5,043 nucleotides of DNA from an uncultured Clostridia bacterium (lineage in GTDB: Bacteria > Bacillota > Clostridia > Oscillospirales > Oscillospiraceae). Both the position numbers and the translations under genes were made by a program. Location: assembly GCA_947167725.1 (NCBI GenBank), contig CAMVJF010000140.1, positions 1-5,043 on the forward strand. The letters run 5' to 3'. Below the pieces are notes generated by a model. It was not told the origin of the DNA. It searched no databases and was given only the letters and a program-made list of their open reading frames with translations. This document shows, in pieces, positions 1 to 4,517 of the stretch (positions within the stretch are counted from its first letter, which is position 1; each line of letters begins with the position of its first letter).

Positions 1-419
1 GGGATCTCCTGCGCCAGCTCGTCGGCCTTGGCGATGGCGCCCTTCATGCCCTTGGAGCCCTCGGTGAGCACCAGCTCCGCGCCGTAGGCCTTCATCAGCT
101 GCCGGCGTTCGACGCTCATGGTCTCGGGCATCACGATGATGATGCGGTAGCCGCGGGCCGCCGCGACCGAGGCCAGGCCGATGCCCGTGTTGCCCGAGGT
201 CGGCTCGATGAGCACGGAGCCGCTCTTGAGCAGGCCCTTCGCCTCGGCGTCGTCGATCATGGCCTTGGCGATGCGGTCCTTGACGGAACCGGCGGGATTG
301 AAGTATTCCAGCTTGGCAAGCAGGGTCGCCCCGAGTTTTTCTTCCTTTTCGATATTGCTCAGCTCCAGCAGCGGAGTTTTCCCGATCAGCTGATCGGCGG
401 ATGTATAGATATTTGACAT
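1..419 (-). CDS. cysK: Cysteine synthase A (O-acetylserine sulfhydrylase), N-terminal 139 residues
   Basis: A PLP-dependent cytosolic enzyme that makes L-cysteine from O-acetylserine and sulfide, the last step of cysteine synthesis. Seen in the translation: GKTPLLEL at residues 13-20; the PLP-lysine motif NPAGSVKDR at 41-49, with Lys47 as the expected Schiff-base lysine; the phosphate- and substrate-binding loop EPTSGNTGIGLA at 72-83; and PETMSVERR at 98-106 followed by LMKAYGAELVLT. These match the family closely. The family is about 300 residues long, so roughly the last half lies outside the window; no frame damage is visible. The ATG at 419 is fixed by AGGAGGA (433-427) seven bases upstream. 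The gene lies behind a long leader with a small Cys-rich ORF and an intrinsic terminator, so it is probably attenuated. CysK and CysM are hard to separate from the N-terminus alone, but this motif set favours CysK. Confidence 0.95.
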   Translation of the reverse strand, partial: MSNIYTSADQLIGKTPLLELSNIEKEEKLGATLLAKLEYFNPAGSVKDRIAKAMIDDAEAKGLLKSGSVLIEPTSGNTGIGLASVAAARGYRIIIVMPETMSVERRQLMKAYGAELVLTEGSKGMKGAIAKADELAQEI

Positions 420-446
420 GATCGTATCCTCCTGTCCAATTATATG

Positions 447-512
447 TTATGGATGCGCGCGGTGTCTGCGTACTCGGACAGAAGGGCGACATCGTCCGCC
501 CGGCAGGATCAT
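447..512 (-). CDS. Possible second short leader ORF (21 codons) just upstream of cysK
   Basis: A 21-codon ORF lies between the leader terminator and cysK. AAGGAG (527-522) precedes its ATG at 512 by nine bases, and an in-frame ATG at 521 lies too close to that site to be used. The peptide starts MILPGGRCRPS and continues Arg/His-rich, with a single Cys at codon 8. It ends with TAA about 27 bases before the cysK start. There is no hydrophobic segment and no recognisable domain. A small hairpin (GGGC, bulged G, GAC, loop GAT, GTC, GCCC; 501-484) lies inside it. It could be a second regulatory uORF or chance. The good Shine-Dalgarno spacing is the only positive evidence for translation, and Arg-rich content is also what random GC-rich frames give. 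Confidence 0.25.
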   Translation of the reverse strand: MILPGGRCRPSVRVRRHRAHP

Positions 513-550
513 GGATCTCATCTCCTTATTCGGATGCTCACAATCAATAA

Positions 551-581
551 TAAAAAAGGAGGACCCATACAGGGCCCTCCT
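551..581 (-). terminator. Intrinsic terminator / attenuator in the cysK leader
   Basis: Read on the minus strand, AGGAGGGCCC (581-572), loop TGTAT and GGGTCCTCCT (566-557) form a 10-bp stem with one G-U pair, followed by a run of T with one A (TTTTTTATTATT). This is a classical Rho-independent terminator. It sits 27 bases after the stop of the 26-codon leader ORF and about 130 bases before the cysK start. No open reading frame of normal size lies between the promoter at 757-729 and this hairpin, so it ends either a stand-alone tiny mRNA or, more likely, the unread-through cysK leader. Confidence 0.88.
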
Positions 582-607
582 CTCGCACGGCATACGGCGG
601 GGAGCGC

Positions 608-688
608 CTAAATGGGTATGGCAAAGCGCACGCGCCCTTCACAGCGCATGCCGCAGCCCATCATACACTTGCCTCCCGCGATTCTCAT
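608..688 (-). CDS. 26-residue Cys/Met-rich leader peptide upstream of cysK
   Basis: A short ORF with an excellent start: GGAGG (698-694) five bases before ATG at 688, about 34 bases after the predicted transcription start. The peptide begins MRIAGGK, continues CMMGCGMRC (residues 8-16), and ends with a basic and then hydrophobic tail RVRFAIPI. Three Cys codons occur at 8, 12 and 16 (a CX3CX3C pattern), and Met at 9, 10 and 14 besides the start. A terminator follows 27 bases after the stop, then cysK. Clustered codons for the pathway's product, between a promoter and a terminator, are the signature of ribosome-mediated attenuation. Alternatively it is a small metal-binding protein using the three Cys, expressed in its own right. 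I do not recognise the peptide from any named family. Confidence 0.6.
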   Translation of the reverse strand: MRIAGGKCMMGCGMRCEGRVRFAIPI

Positions 689-728
689 TCTGACCTCCGC
701 CGGACGAACATCCTATCAATTTAGTATG

Positions 729-757
729 TTTATACCACAGGCGCCGCCGCCTGTCAA
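729..757 (-). promoter_or_regulatory. Sigma-A-type promoter of the cysK leader
   Basis: On the minus strand, TTGACA (757-752), a 17-base spacer and TATAAA (734-729) make a near-consensus housekeeping promoter. The start point should be near 722, giving a 5' leader of about 300 bases before cysK. The -35 box begins only nine bases after the stop codon of the upstream gene (766), so cysK can be transcribed independently of the acyl-ligase operon. A perfect inverted repeat occupies most of the spacer. Confidence 0.85.
737..754 (-). promoter_or_regulatory. Inverted repeat between -35 and -10 (possible operator or operon-end hairpin)
   Basis: ACAGGCG-GCGG-CGCCTGT is a perfect 7-bp inverted repeat with a 4-base loop. 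It overlaps the last three bases of the -35 box and fills most of the spacer of the cysK leader promoter. That is where a repressor would block RNA polymerase. The same bases also lie just past the stop of the acyl-ligase operon, so in that transcript they form a GC-rich hairpin, though without a following U-run. The two roles are not exclusive. No known operator consensus is recognised. Confidence 0.45.
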
Positions 758-765
758 GTCCCCCT

Positions 766-1698
766 TTACCCGCCGAAGCCCTTGCAGGGGTTTTTGCCGT
801 AGCCGGTCTGCAGCCAGTGCAGGATCTTTTCGATCTTCCAGGCACGCGAGACAAGACCGCGCACCGCGCTGTGGCTGATCGTCAGAAGGAAAAGCCCGGC
901 CATTGAGGGGGAGTTGAAGAAGCGCACTCGCCCCTTGAGAGCGAAAAATTCCTTTTCCAGGTGGTGACACTTGGAGAAGACGCGGTTGAGCTGGGCGTAG
1001 ACGCCTTCGAAATCGCCGGCGCGCAGCTCCTCGCTGAACGCGGCCCTGCCGTTGTAGCGGACCGTGACGAGGGCGTCGAGGCTCTCCGCGAGCTTTTCAC
1101 TGCCCAGGCGCGGCGGTGTCCGGTGTTCGAGACGGACCTCCGTCCTGTCACGCCAGCCGAGGATCTCGTGCACGGAATCCGAGCACAGGCCGCTGTCGTC
1201 CGGGCGGATCGCGAGGTACTCCTGCTCGGTGCCGTCCCGCAGCCCCTGCGAGAGCAGATACGCGTAGAAGGAGGCGCAGGCGCTGAGGATCTCATAGAGG
1301 TGGAGGCACTTGAGCTCCGAGGCGGAGGACACGTGCTCCGGGAGAGCCTCGAGCGCCGTCCCCGCCAGCTTTTTGCCGCAGAGCGCCTCGAGACAGGCAA
1401 AGTCGCAGCGCCGGCCCTGACTGCCGCGGCTCCGCTCGTCGATCTTCAAGCTGCGGATCAGCCCCTCCTCGTCGAGCCGCAGGCTCAGAACGATCGGCAC
1501 CTCGCGGTTGAGCCCGCCAAAGTGATAGACGCTCTTCTGCCAGCCCGTGACCGAGACGCCCTCTTCCGTCCGTTCCACCACCGTTCCGCGATAGCGGACG
1601 ATCAGGCGGCTCCGGTTGCGGTCGTGCGCGTCAAAGACAAAGCCGTGCTCCTCCCGGACCGCCGCCGGGTCGAGCGCCGCGATCCCATCGAGCTTCAC
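766..1698 (-). CDS. Uncharacterised 310-residue protein (weak DUF2889-like resemblance), third gene of the acyl-ligase operon
   Basis: I do not recognise this protein with confidence. The start is GTG at 1698: the GTGA shared with the stop of the ACP gene gives a 4-base overlap, and GGGAGGTGA (1714-1706) provides a strong ribosome binding site, so translation is probably coupled. No signal peptide or membrane segment is apparent; it is likely cytosolic. Residues about 60-150 (VPIVLSLRLDEEGLIRSLK, a Cys at 98, then CLHLYEIL at 131-138) recall the pattern of DUF2889 proteins, in which a C-x-H-L segment follows a small beta region; this is a faint match by eye. The C-terminal part has KCHHLEKEF (243-251) and an aromatic/basic tail WKIEKILHWLQTGYGKNP. 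The third position behind a ligase and an ACP suggests a role on an ACP-bound or CoA-bound acyl group, which is inference only. Confidence 0.85.
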   Translation of the reverse strand: MKLDGIAALDPAAVREEHGFVFDAHDRNRSRLIVRYRGTVVERTEEGVSVTGWQKSVYHFGGLNREVPIVLSLRLDEEGLIRSLKIDERSRGSQGRRCDFACLEALCGKKLAGTALEALPEHVSSASELKCLHLYEILSACASFYAYLLSQGLRDGTEQEYLAIRPDDSGLCSDSVHEILGWRDRTEVRLEHRTPPRLGSEKLAESLDALVTVRYNGRAAFSEELRAGDFEGVYAQLNRVFSKCHHLEKEFFALKGRVRFFNSPSMAGLFLLTISHSAVRGLVSRAWKIEKILHWLQTGYGKNPCKGFGG

Positions 1699-1925
1699 AG
1701 GCCGGTCACCTCCCGCACCACACGAACGATGTCCGCCACGGTCTCCAGCTCGCCGAAGCGTTCGTCCGGGATCTTCACGCCGTAAAGCTCCTCGATGCTG
1801 ACGACCATATCGGCCAGATCGAAGGAACTCATGCCCAGATCGCCCGTCAGACGGGTATCCGCGCGCAGCTCTTCGAGCGGTACGCCGCTCACCTCGTGGA
1901 GGATCTCTCGGATTTTATCTTCCAT
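1695..1925 (-). CDS. Acyl carrier protein, dedicated to the adjacent acyl-activating enzyme
   Basis: A 76-residue acidic carrier protein. Its serine receives 4'-phosphopantetheine from CoA and then carries acyl groups as thioesters. The attachment motif is DLGMSSFDLADMV at 29-41, with Ser34 at the position of the Ser in the usual DSL. The flanking helices fit the family: EDKIREILHEVSGV at the N-terminus and VKIPDERFGELETVADIV after the Ser helix. ATG at 1925 is preferred because AAAGGGG lies seven bases upstream; the in-frame ATG at 1931 (adding Met-Ser) is only one base from that site. The gene starts 13 bases after the ligase stop and overlaps the next gene by 4 bases. The SSF version of the motif and the position next to a ligase suggest a specialised carrier rather than the fatty-acid-synthesis ACP. 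Confidence 0.93.
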   Translation of the reverse strand: MEDKIREILHEVSGVPLEELRADTRLTGDLGMSSFDLADMVVSIEELYGVKIPDERFGELETVADIVRVVREVTGL

Positions 1926-1938
1926 GCTCATGCCCCTT

Positions 1939-3510
1939 TCAAATCGGATGGGTGGTATAGCGTTTGATCTTCCTCGTCGCTGTCTTTTCGAATTCCGTAT
2001 CCCGCAGCACGATCTCGCCGATCCGCTTGTAGGGGGCGAGCGTGCGGTTGATCCGGCTGACGAGCGCCCATGCGGCGTCCCTGTCCGGGAGCAGCGTCCG
2101 GTCGGGGAAGAGCTCGGCCGTGATCCTGCCGTCCTTCTCATAGACCACCGCGTCCAGGATCCCCTCGGCCTGATAGAGCTTTTCCTCCAGCTCCTCGGGC
2201 GAGACGTTCTCTCCGTTCGGGAGGATGATCAGGGTTTTGATCCGCCCCTCGAAAAACAGATTGCCCCGCCGGTCCAGCCGCCCGAGATCGCCCGTGTGGA
2301 ACCAGCCGCCGCGGAAGCTCTCCGCCGTGGCCTCCGGGTCTTTGTAATAGCCGGGCGAGACGTTCTCGCCCCGGACGCAGATCTCGCGTCCGTCGAGCAT
2401 GAGCTCGCAGCAGGACAAACAGCGGCCCACGGAGCCGATCACGTTCTCGCCCGGCCGGTTCACGGACACGACGGGAGAGCACTCCGTGATTCCGTAGCCT
2501 TGCAGGACCTCGATGCCCAGCGCGTCGAAAAAACGCAGCAGCTCCGCGTCGAGGGCCGCGCCGCCGCAGATGACGGTGCGAAGCCTGCCGCCGAGCAGCG
2601 CGTGCAGCTCGCCGAAGAGCCGCGAGCTCCTGTCGAGTCCGATGCGGCGGAGCGCCGCGCTGAGCCGCAGCGAGCGCCGGAGCGCCGCCTCCCGGCCCTG
2701 CCTGCGCGCCGTGTTCAGGATCTCCTTGCGCAGGCTCTGCAGGAGCAGCGGGACGGTCACGAGGATCGTGGGCCGCTTCTCGCGCAGGTTTTTCTTGACG
2801 GTCCTCACGCTCTCGTTGAGATACAGCGTGCCGCCGCAGTGCAGAGCCCCGGCGACGTAGGTCATCATCTCGAAGGTATGGCTCAGCGGCAGCAGAGACA
2901 GACCGACGTCCCGCTCCGTGAGCGGGATCGCCTCCGTGACGGCGCTGACCTGGCTGCCCATGTTGCGGTGCGTCAGCATCACGCAGCGGGGCTTCCCGGT
3001 CGTGCCGGAGGTGAAATACATGGCCGCGACGGCGTCCGGCTCCAGCGCGGGCAGATCGTCGCGCTCGGCGCGGCGCAGCGCGTCGAGGAAGGCGTGCAGC
3101 TCCATCGTCCGCAGGCCGGAGATCGCGCTGGCAAGCGCCTCCGCGGTCTGTGCACGCCGCGCGTCGTAGAGCAGCACGTCGCAGTCGGCCTGCCGGAGAG
3201 CGGCCTCCAGCTCCTCGCGCTGCAACGCGTCGTGCAGCGGCACGATCACACGCCCGGCGGAGAGGACGGCGAAATACGCGGCGAGCCAGACCGTGCTGCT
3301 CGGCCCGAGCAGCGCGAAATGACGCGCTCCGCCGAAGCCCTCCAGCACGCCCGCCGCCCGGCGGCACAGCGCATAGAGCTCCGCTCCCGTGACGAAGGGC
3401 AGCGCCTCGTCCGCGCACAGAAAAAAGCGCGTGTCCGGCCAGCGGCTCGCCGCGTGGGCGGCCAGCGCGCGCATATCGGCATATCTCAGATCGGCCTTCG
3501 TCCCTTCCAT
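1939..3510 (-). CDS. AMP-binding acyl-CoA / acyl-ACP synthetase (long-chain fatty acid ligase type)
   Basis: An adenylate-forming enzyme that activates a carboxylic acid with ATP to an acyl-AMP and passes it to a thiol, either CoA or the phosphopantetheine of the neighbouring ACP. All core motifs are visible: YFTSGTTGKPR (165-175, ATP-binding loop), LLPLSHTFE (206-214), QGYGITECSP (337-346), HTGDLGRLD (405-413), GRIKTLIILPNGENVSPEE (422-440, hinge) and KTATRKIKR (509-517), with Lys514 as the expected catalytic lysine. The 523 residues are complete but shorter than many long-chain ligases. ATG at 3510 is chosen because GGGTGA lies five bases upstream; an in-frame GTG at 3519 is possible. The hinge motif is of the fatty-acyl type rather than the acetate or amino-acid type. 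The dedicated ACP next door favours acyl-ACP formation, as an inference. Many residues are Ala/Arg, matching the GC-rich codons. Confidence 0.95.
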   Translation of the reverse strand: MEGTKADLRYADMRALAAHAASRWPDTRFFLCADEALPFVTGAELYALCRRAAGVLEGFGGARHFALLGPSSTVWLAAYFAVLSAGRVIVPLHDALQREELEAALRQADCDVLLYDARRAQTAEALASAISGLRTMELHAFLDALRRAERDDLPALEPDAVAAMYFTSGTTGKPRCVMLTHRNMGSQVSAVTEAIPLTERDVGLSLLPLSHTFEMMTYVAGALHCGGTLYLNESVRTVKKNLREKRPTILVTVPLLLQSLRKEILNTARRQGREAALRRSLRLSAALRRIGLDRSSRLFGELHALLGGRLRTVICGGAALDAELLRFFDALGIEVLQGYGITECSPVVSVNRPGENVIGSVGRCLSCCELMLDGREICVRGENVSPGYYKDPEATAESFRGGWFHTGDLGRLDRRGNLFFEGRIKTLIILPNGENVSPEELEEKLYQAEGILDAVVYEKDGRITAELFPDRTLLPDRDAAWALVSRINRTLAPYKRIGEIVLRDTEFEKTATRKIKRYTTHPI

Positions 3511-3519
3511 TTCAATCAC

Positions 3520-3553
3520 CCATTAAAATAGTAGGTTAGTATTATTTTAATGG
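3520..3553 (-). promoter_or_regulatory. Perfect 11-bp inverted repeat overlapping the ligase promoter (likely operator)
   Basis: CCATTAAAATA (3520-3530) and TATTTTAATGG (3543-3553) are exact reverse complements separated by 12 bases, GTAGGTTAGTAT. The repeat covers the -10 box and start point of the acyl-ligase promoter and ends ten bases before the start codon. This AT-rich block stands out in GC-rich DNA. Position and symmetry indicate a dimeric repressor site. The spacer holds a direct repeat TAGTA-GGT-TAGTA, which vaguely recalls fatty-acid regulators of the FapR kind, but spacing and symmetry do not match well enough to name one. Confidence 0.6.
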
Positions 3554-3571
3554 ATTTCCCCCGCTTGTCAA
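3544..3571 (-). promoter_or_regulatory. Promoter of the acyl-ligase / ACP operon
   Basis: On the minus strand, TTGACA (3571-3566), a 16-base spacer and TAAAAT (3549-3544, five of six consensus bases) place the start point near 3537, some 27 bases before the ligase ATG. The -35 box is embedded in a second small inverted repeat, TTGTC-AATA-GACAA (3565-3578), and the -10 box lies inside the 11-bp inverted repeat. It is divergent from the MOSC promoter, with the two -35 boxes about 45 bases apart. Confidence 0.7.
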
Positions 3572-3616
3572 TAGACAATTCCGCGCCGTATGCACAGTGC
3601 GTTCGCGGGAAAACGG

Positions 3617-3645
3617 TTGACGGCGCGGCCCGGGCGATGTATAAC
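3617..3645 (+). promoter_or_regulatory. Promoter of the MOSC gene
   Basis: TTGACG (3617-3622), a 17-base spacer and TATAAC (3640-3645) give five of six matches in each box. The predicted start is near 3652, giving a short 5' leader of about 38 bases. The leader contains GGAGGTG (3678-3684) in front of the ATG at 3690. No riboswitch-sized structure fits in this leader. Confidence 0.75.
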
Positions 3646-3689
3646 ATAGTAAACGGATATGTTGATAAACTCGCATCGGAGGTGTACGT

Positions 3690-4142
3690 ATGAATAATCT
3701 TTCCGCCGTGATTCGGGCCGTCTGCGTCAGCGAGAAAAAGGGTCTGCAGAAGCATCCGGTCGAGCGCGTCCTTCTCCGCCCGGCGCACGGGATCGAGGGG
3801 GACGCCCATGCCGGCAACTGGCACCGGCAGATCAGCCTTCTGGCCAAGGAGAGCGTGGACAGACTGCAGGAGAAGATCGACGTCCCGCTGCTTCCCGGCG
3901 CTTTTGCCGAGAATATCCTCTGCGAGGGGCTGACACTCCACACCCTTCCCGTCGGCACGAAGCTCCGCGTCGGCACGGCGCTGTGCGAGGTCACGCAGAT
4001 CGGCAAGGAGTGTCACGCCGACTGCGCGATCCGGCGCCAGGCGGGGGACTGCGTCATGCCGCGCGAGGGCATTTTCGCCGTCGTCCTCGAGCCGGGCGAG
4101 GCCGGGGCGGGGGATCGGGTCACGGTCGAGGAACTGCCCTGA
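3690..4142 (+). CDS. Single-domain MOSC protein (molybdenum cofactor sulfurase C-terminal-like)
   Basis: MOSC domains are thought to carry sulfur or bind molybdopterin-type cofactors; the exact role of short stand-alone versions in Clostridia is not settled. Seen here: GIEGDAHAGNWHRQISLL (34-51), PGAFAENI (69-76), LPVGTKLRVG (86-95), TQIGKECHADC (102-112) and GDCVMPREGIFAVVL (119-133). Cys108 and Cys121 lie in the conserved C-terminal motifs and are the best candidates for a sulfur-carrying residue; Cys112 is also nearby. At 150 residues the domain is complete, with no N-terminal aminotransferase part or extra domain. The start ATG at 3690 has GGAGGTG five bases upstream. It is transcribed alone, divergently from the acyl-ligase operon and ahead of a strong hairpin. 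No molybdopterin synthesis gene is in the window, so a link to molybdenum enzymes cannot be tested here. Confidence 0.93.
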   Translation: MNNLSAVIRAVCVSEKKGLQKHPVERVLLRPAHGIEGDAHAGNWHRQISLLAKESVDRLQEKIDVPLLPGAFAENILCEGLTLHTLPVGTKLRVGTALCEVTQIGKECHADCAIRRQAGDCVMPREGIFAVVLEPGEAGAGDRVTVEELP

Positions 4143-4164
4143 GGAGACGCGCGAAGCCGCAGTG

Positions 4165-4200
4165 CGGGGAAGAGGCGCGGCAGGACGCGCCTCTTCCCCG
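4165..4200 (+). terminator. Strong hairpin after the MOSC gene (probable transcript end, no U-tract)
   Basis: CGGGGAAGAGGCGCG (4165-4179), loop GCAGGA and CGCGCCTCTTCCCCG (4186-4200) form a perfect 15-bp stem starting 23 bases after the MOSC stop. The bases that follow, GCCGCGGAGAC, hold no T-run, so it is not a classical intrinsic terminator. It could terminate poorly, protect the mRNA 3' end, or work with Rho. On the minus strand there is no T-run after it either. Confidence 0.55.
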
Positions 4201-4221
4201 GCCGCGGAGACAAAAAAGCCC

Positions 4222-4250
4222 TTGCCATCGGCGGGGAATTGTGATACATT
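4222..4250 (+). promoter_or_regulatory. Promoter of the pheS T-box leader
   Basis: TTGCCA (4222-4227), a 17-base spacer and TACATT (4245-4250), with TGA directly before the -10 box making an extended TGnTACATT element. The start point is expected near 4257, just before the first T-box leader bases. The -10 box is only four of six, which the TG extension would compensate. Confidence 0.65.
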
Positions 4251-4256
4251 AGCCTC

Positions 4257-4494
4257 TGTCAATGGCAAAGACGCGGGAAAATAACGCGAGGAGCGCCACA
4301 GAGAGCGGGGGTCACGGGCTGAAAGCCCCCGCGGCGGGTCTCCGGCGTTTGGTTCGCCCGCCGAGCCCCGGCCAATCCCCGGCGTCCGGAACCCGTTACC
4401 GTTCCAAACAAGTGCGGCCGCGCTGCGGCCGAAGCACGGGTGGTACCGCGGAAGCTCTGCTTTCGTCCCTGTCGAGGGGACGGAGGCGTTTTTT
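4257..4494 (+). promoter_or_regulatory. T-box riboswitch (tRNA-Phe-sensing) controlling pheS
   Basis: The leader RNA binds tRNA-Phe. Uncharged tRNA stabilises an antiterminator so that pheS is transcribed when phenylalanyl-tRNA runs low. Visible parts: Stem I with GCGGG (4274-4278) facing CCCGC in 4357-4363, GCGCC facing GGCGT, an AGAGAG segment (4300-4305) and a distal helix GCGGGGG/CCCCCGC. The candidate specifier TTC lies at 4353-4355, followed by a purine as expected. A hairpin GGAAC/GTTCC (4388-4405) presents the conserved CCGTTA. Stem III is CGGCCGC-GCT-GCGGCCG (4415-4431). The T-box TGGTACCGCG is at 4441-4450; its TGGT would pair with the ACCA end of a tRNA with discriminator A. The terminator follows directly. 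Helix limits are by eye; the class and the Phe identity agree with the downstream gene. Confidence 0.95.
4459..4494 (+). terminator. T-box regulated intrinsic terminator before pheS
   Basis: GCTTTCGTCCC (4459-4469) pairs with GGGACGGAGGC (4477-4487, with G-U pairs), closed by a loop around TGTCGAG, and is followed by GTTTTTTATTTT. This is the alternative to the antiterminator formed with the TGGTACCGCG segment, and ends the transcript when tRNA-Phe is charged. It lies 24 bases upstream of the pheS start. Confidence 0.9.
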
Positions 4495-4517
4495 ATTTTC
4501 AGAGGGAGAGTTCAAGC

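Noticed and set aside
439..444. TATAAT on the minus strand just upstream of cysK, with CAGACA 18 bases before it
   Set aside because: The -10 is perfect, but transcription would start inside the cysK ribosome binding site, leaving an mRNA without it. The -35 is only four of six. Kept as a weak alternative, not a feature.
701..712. Even shorter frame beginning ATGTTCGTC upstream of the 26-codon leader ORF
   Set aside because: Only eight codons with a poor ribosome site; its stop overlaps the leader ORF start, which could be chance. Not strong enough to annotate.
420..720. T-box or SAM riboswitch in the cysK leader
   Set aside because: No TGGNACCGCG-type T-box sequence and no SAM-I-like core were found on the minus strand; the small ORF plus terminator explains the leader better.
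961..1785. 274-codon open frame on the plus strand
   Set aside because: Antisense to the 310-residue operon protein, which has a strong Shine-Dalgarno and a coupled start; this frame has no recognisable motif.
2138..3418. 426-codon Arg/Ala-rich frame on the minus strand
   Set aside because: Same strand but a different frame from the acyl ligase; the composition is that of frame-shifted GC-rich code.
1795..3531. Long 578-codon open frame on the plus strand
   Set aside because: It lies antisense to the acyl ligase and ACP, has Arg/Gln/Glu/Ala-rich composition with no domain, and has no fitting start signal. The minus strand carries complete ligase motifs, so this is a GC-rich shadow frame.
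3516..4268. 250-codon open frame on the minus strand
   Set aside because: Antisense to the MOSC gene and running through its promoter and the 15-bp hairpin; no family motifs.
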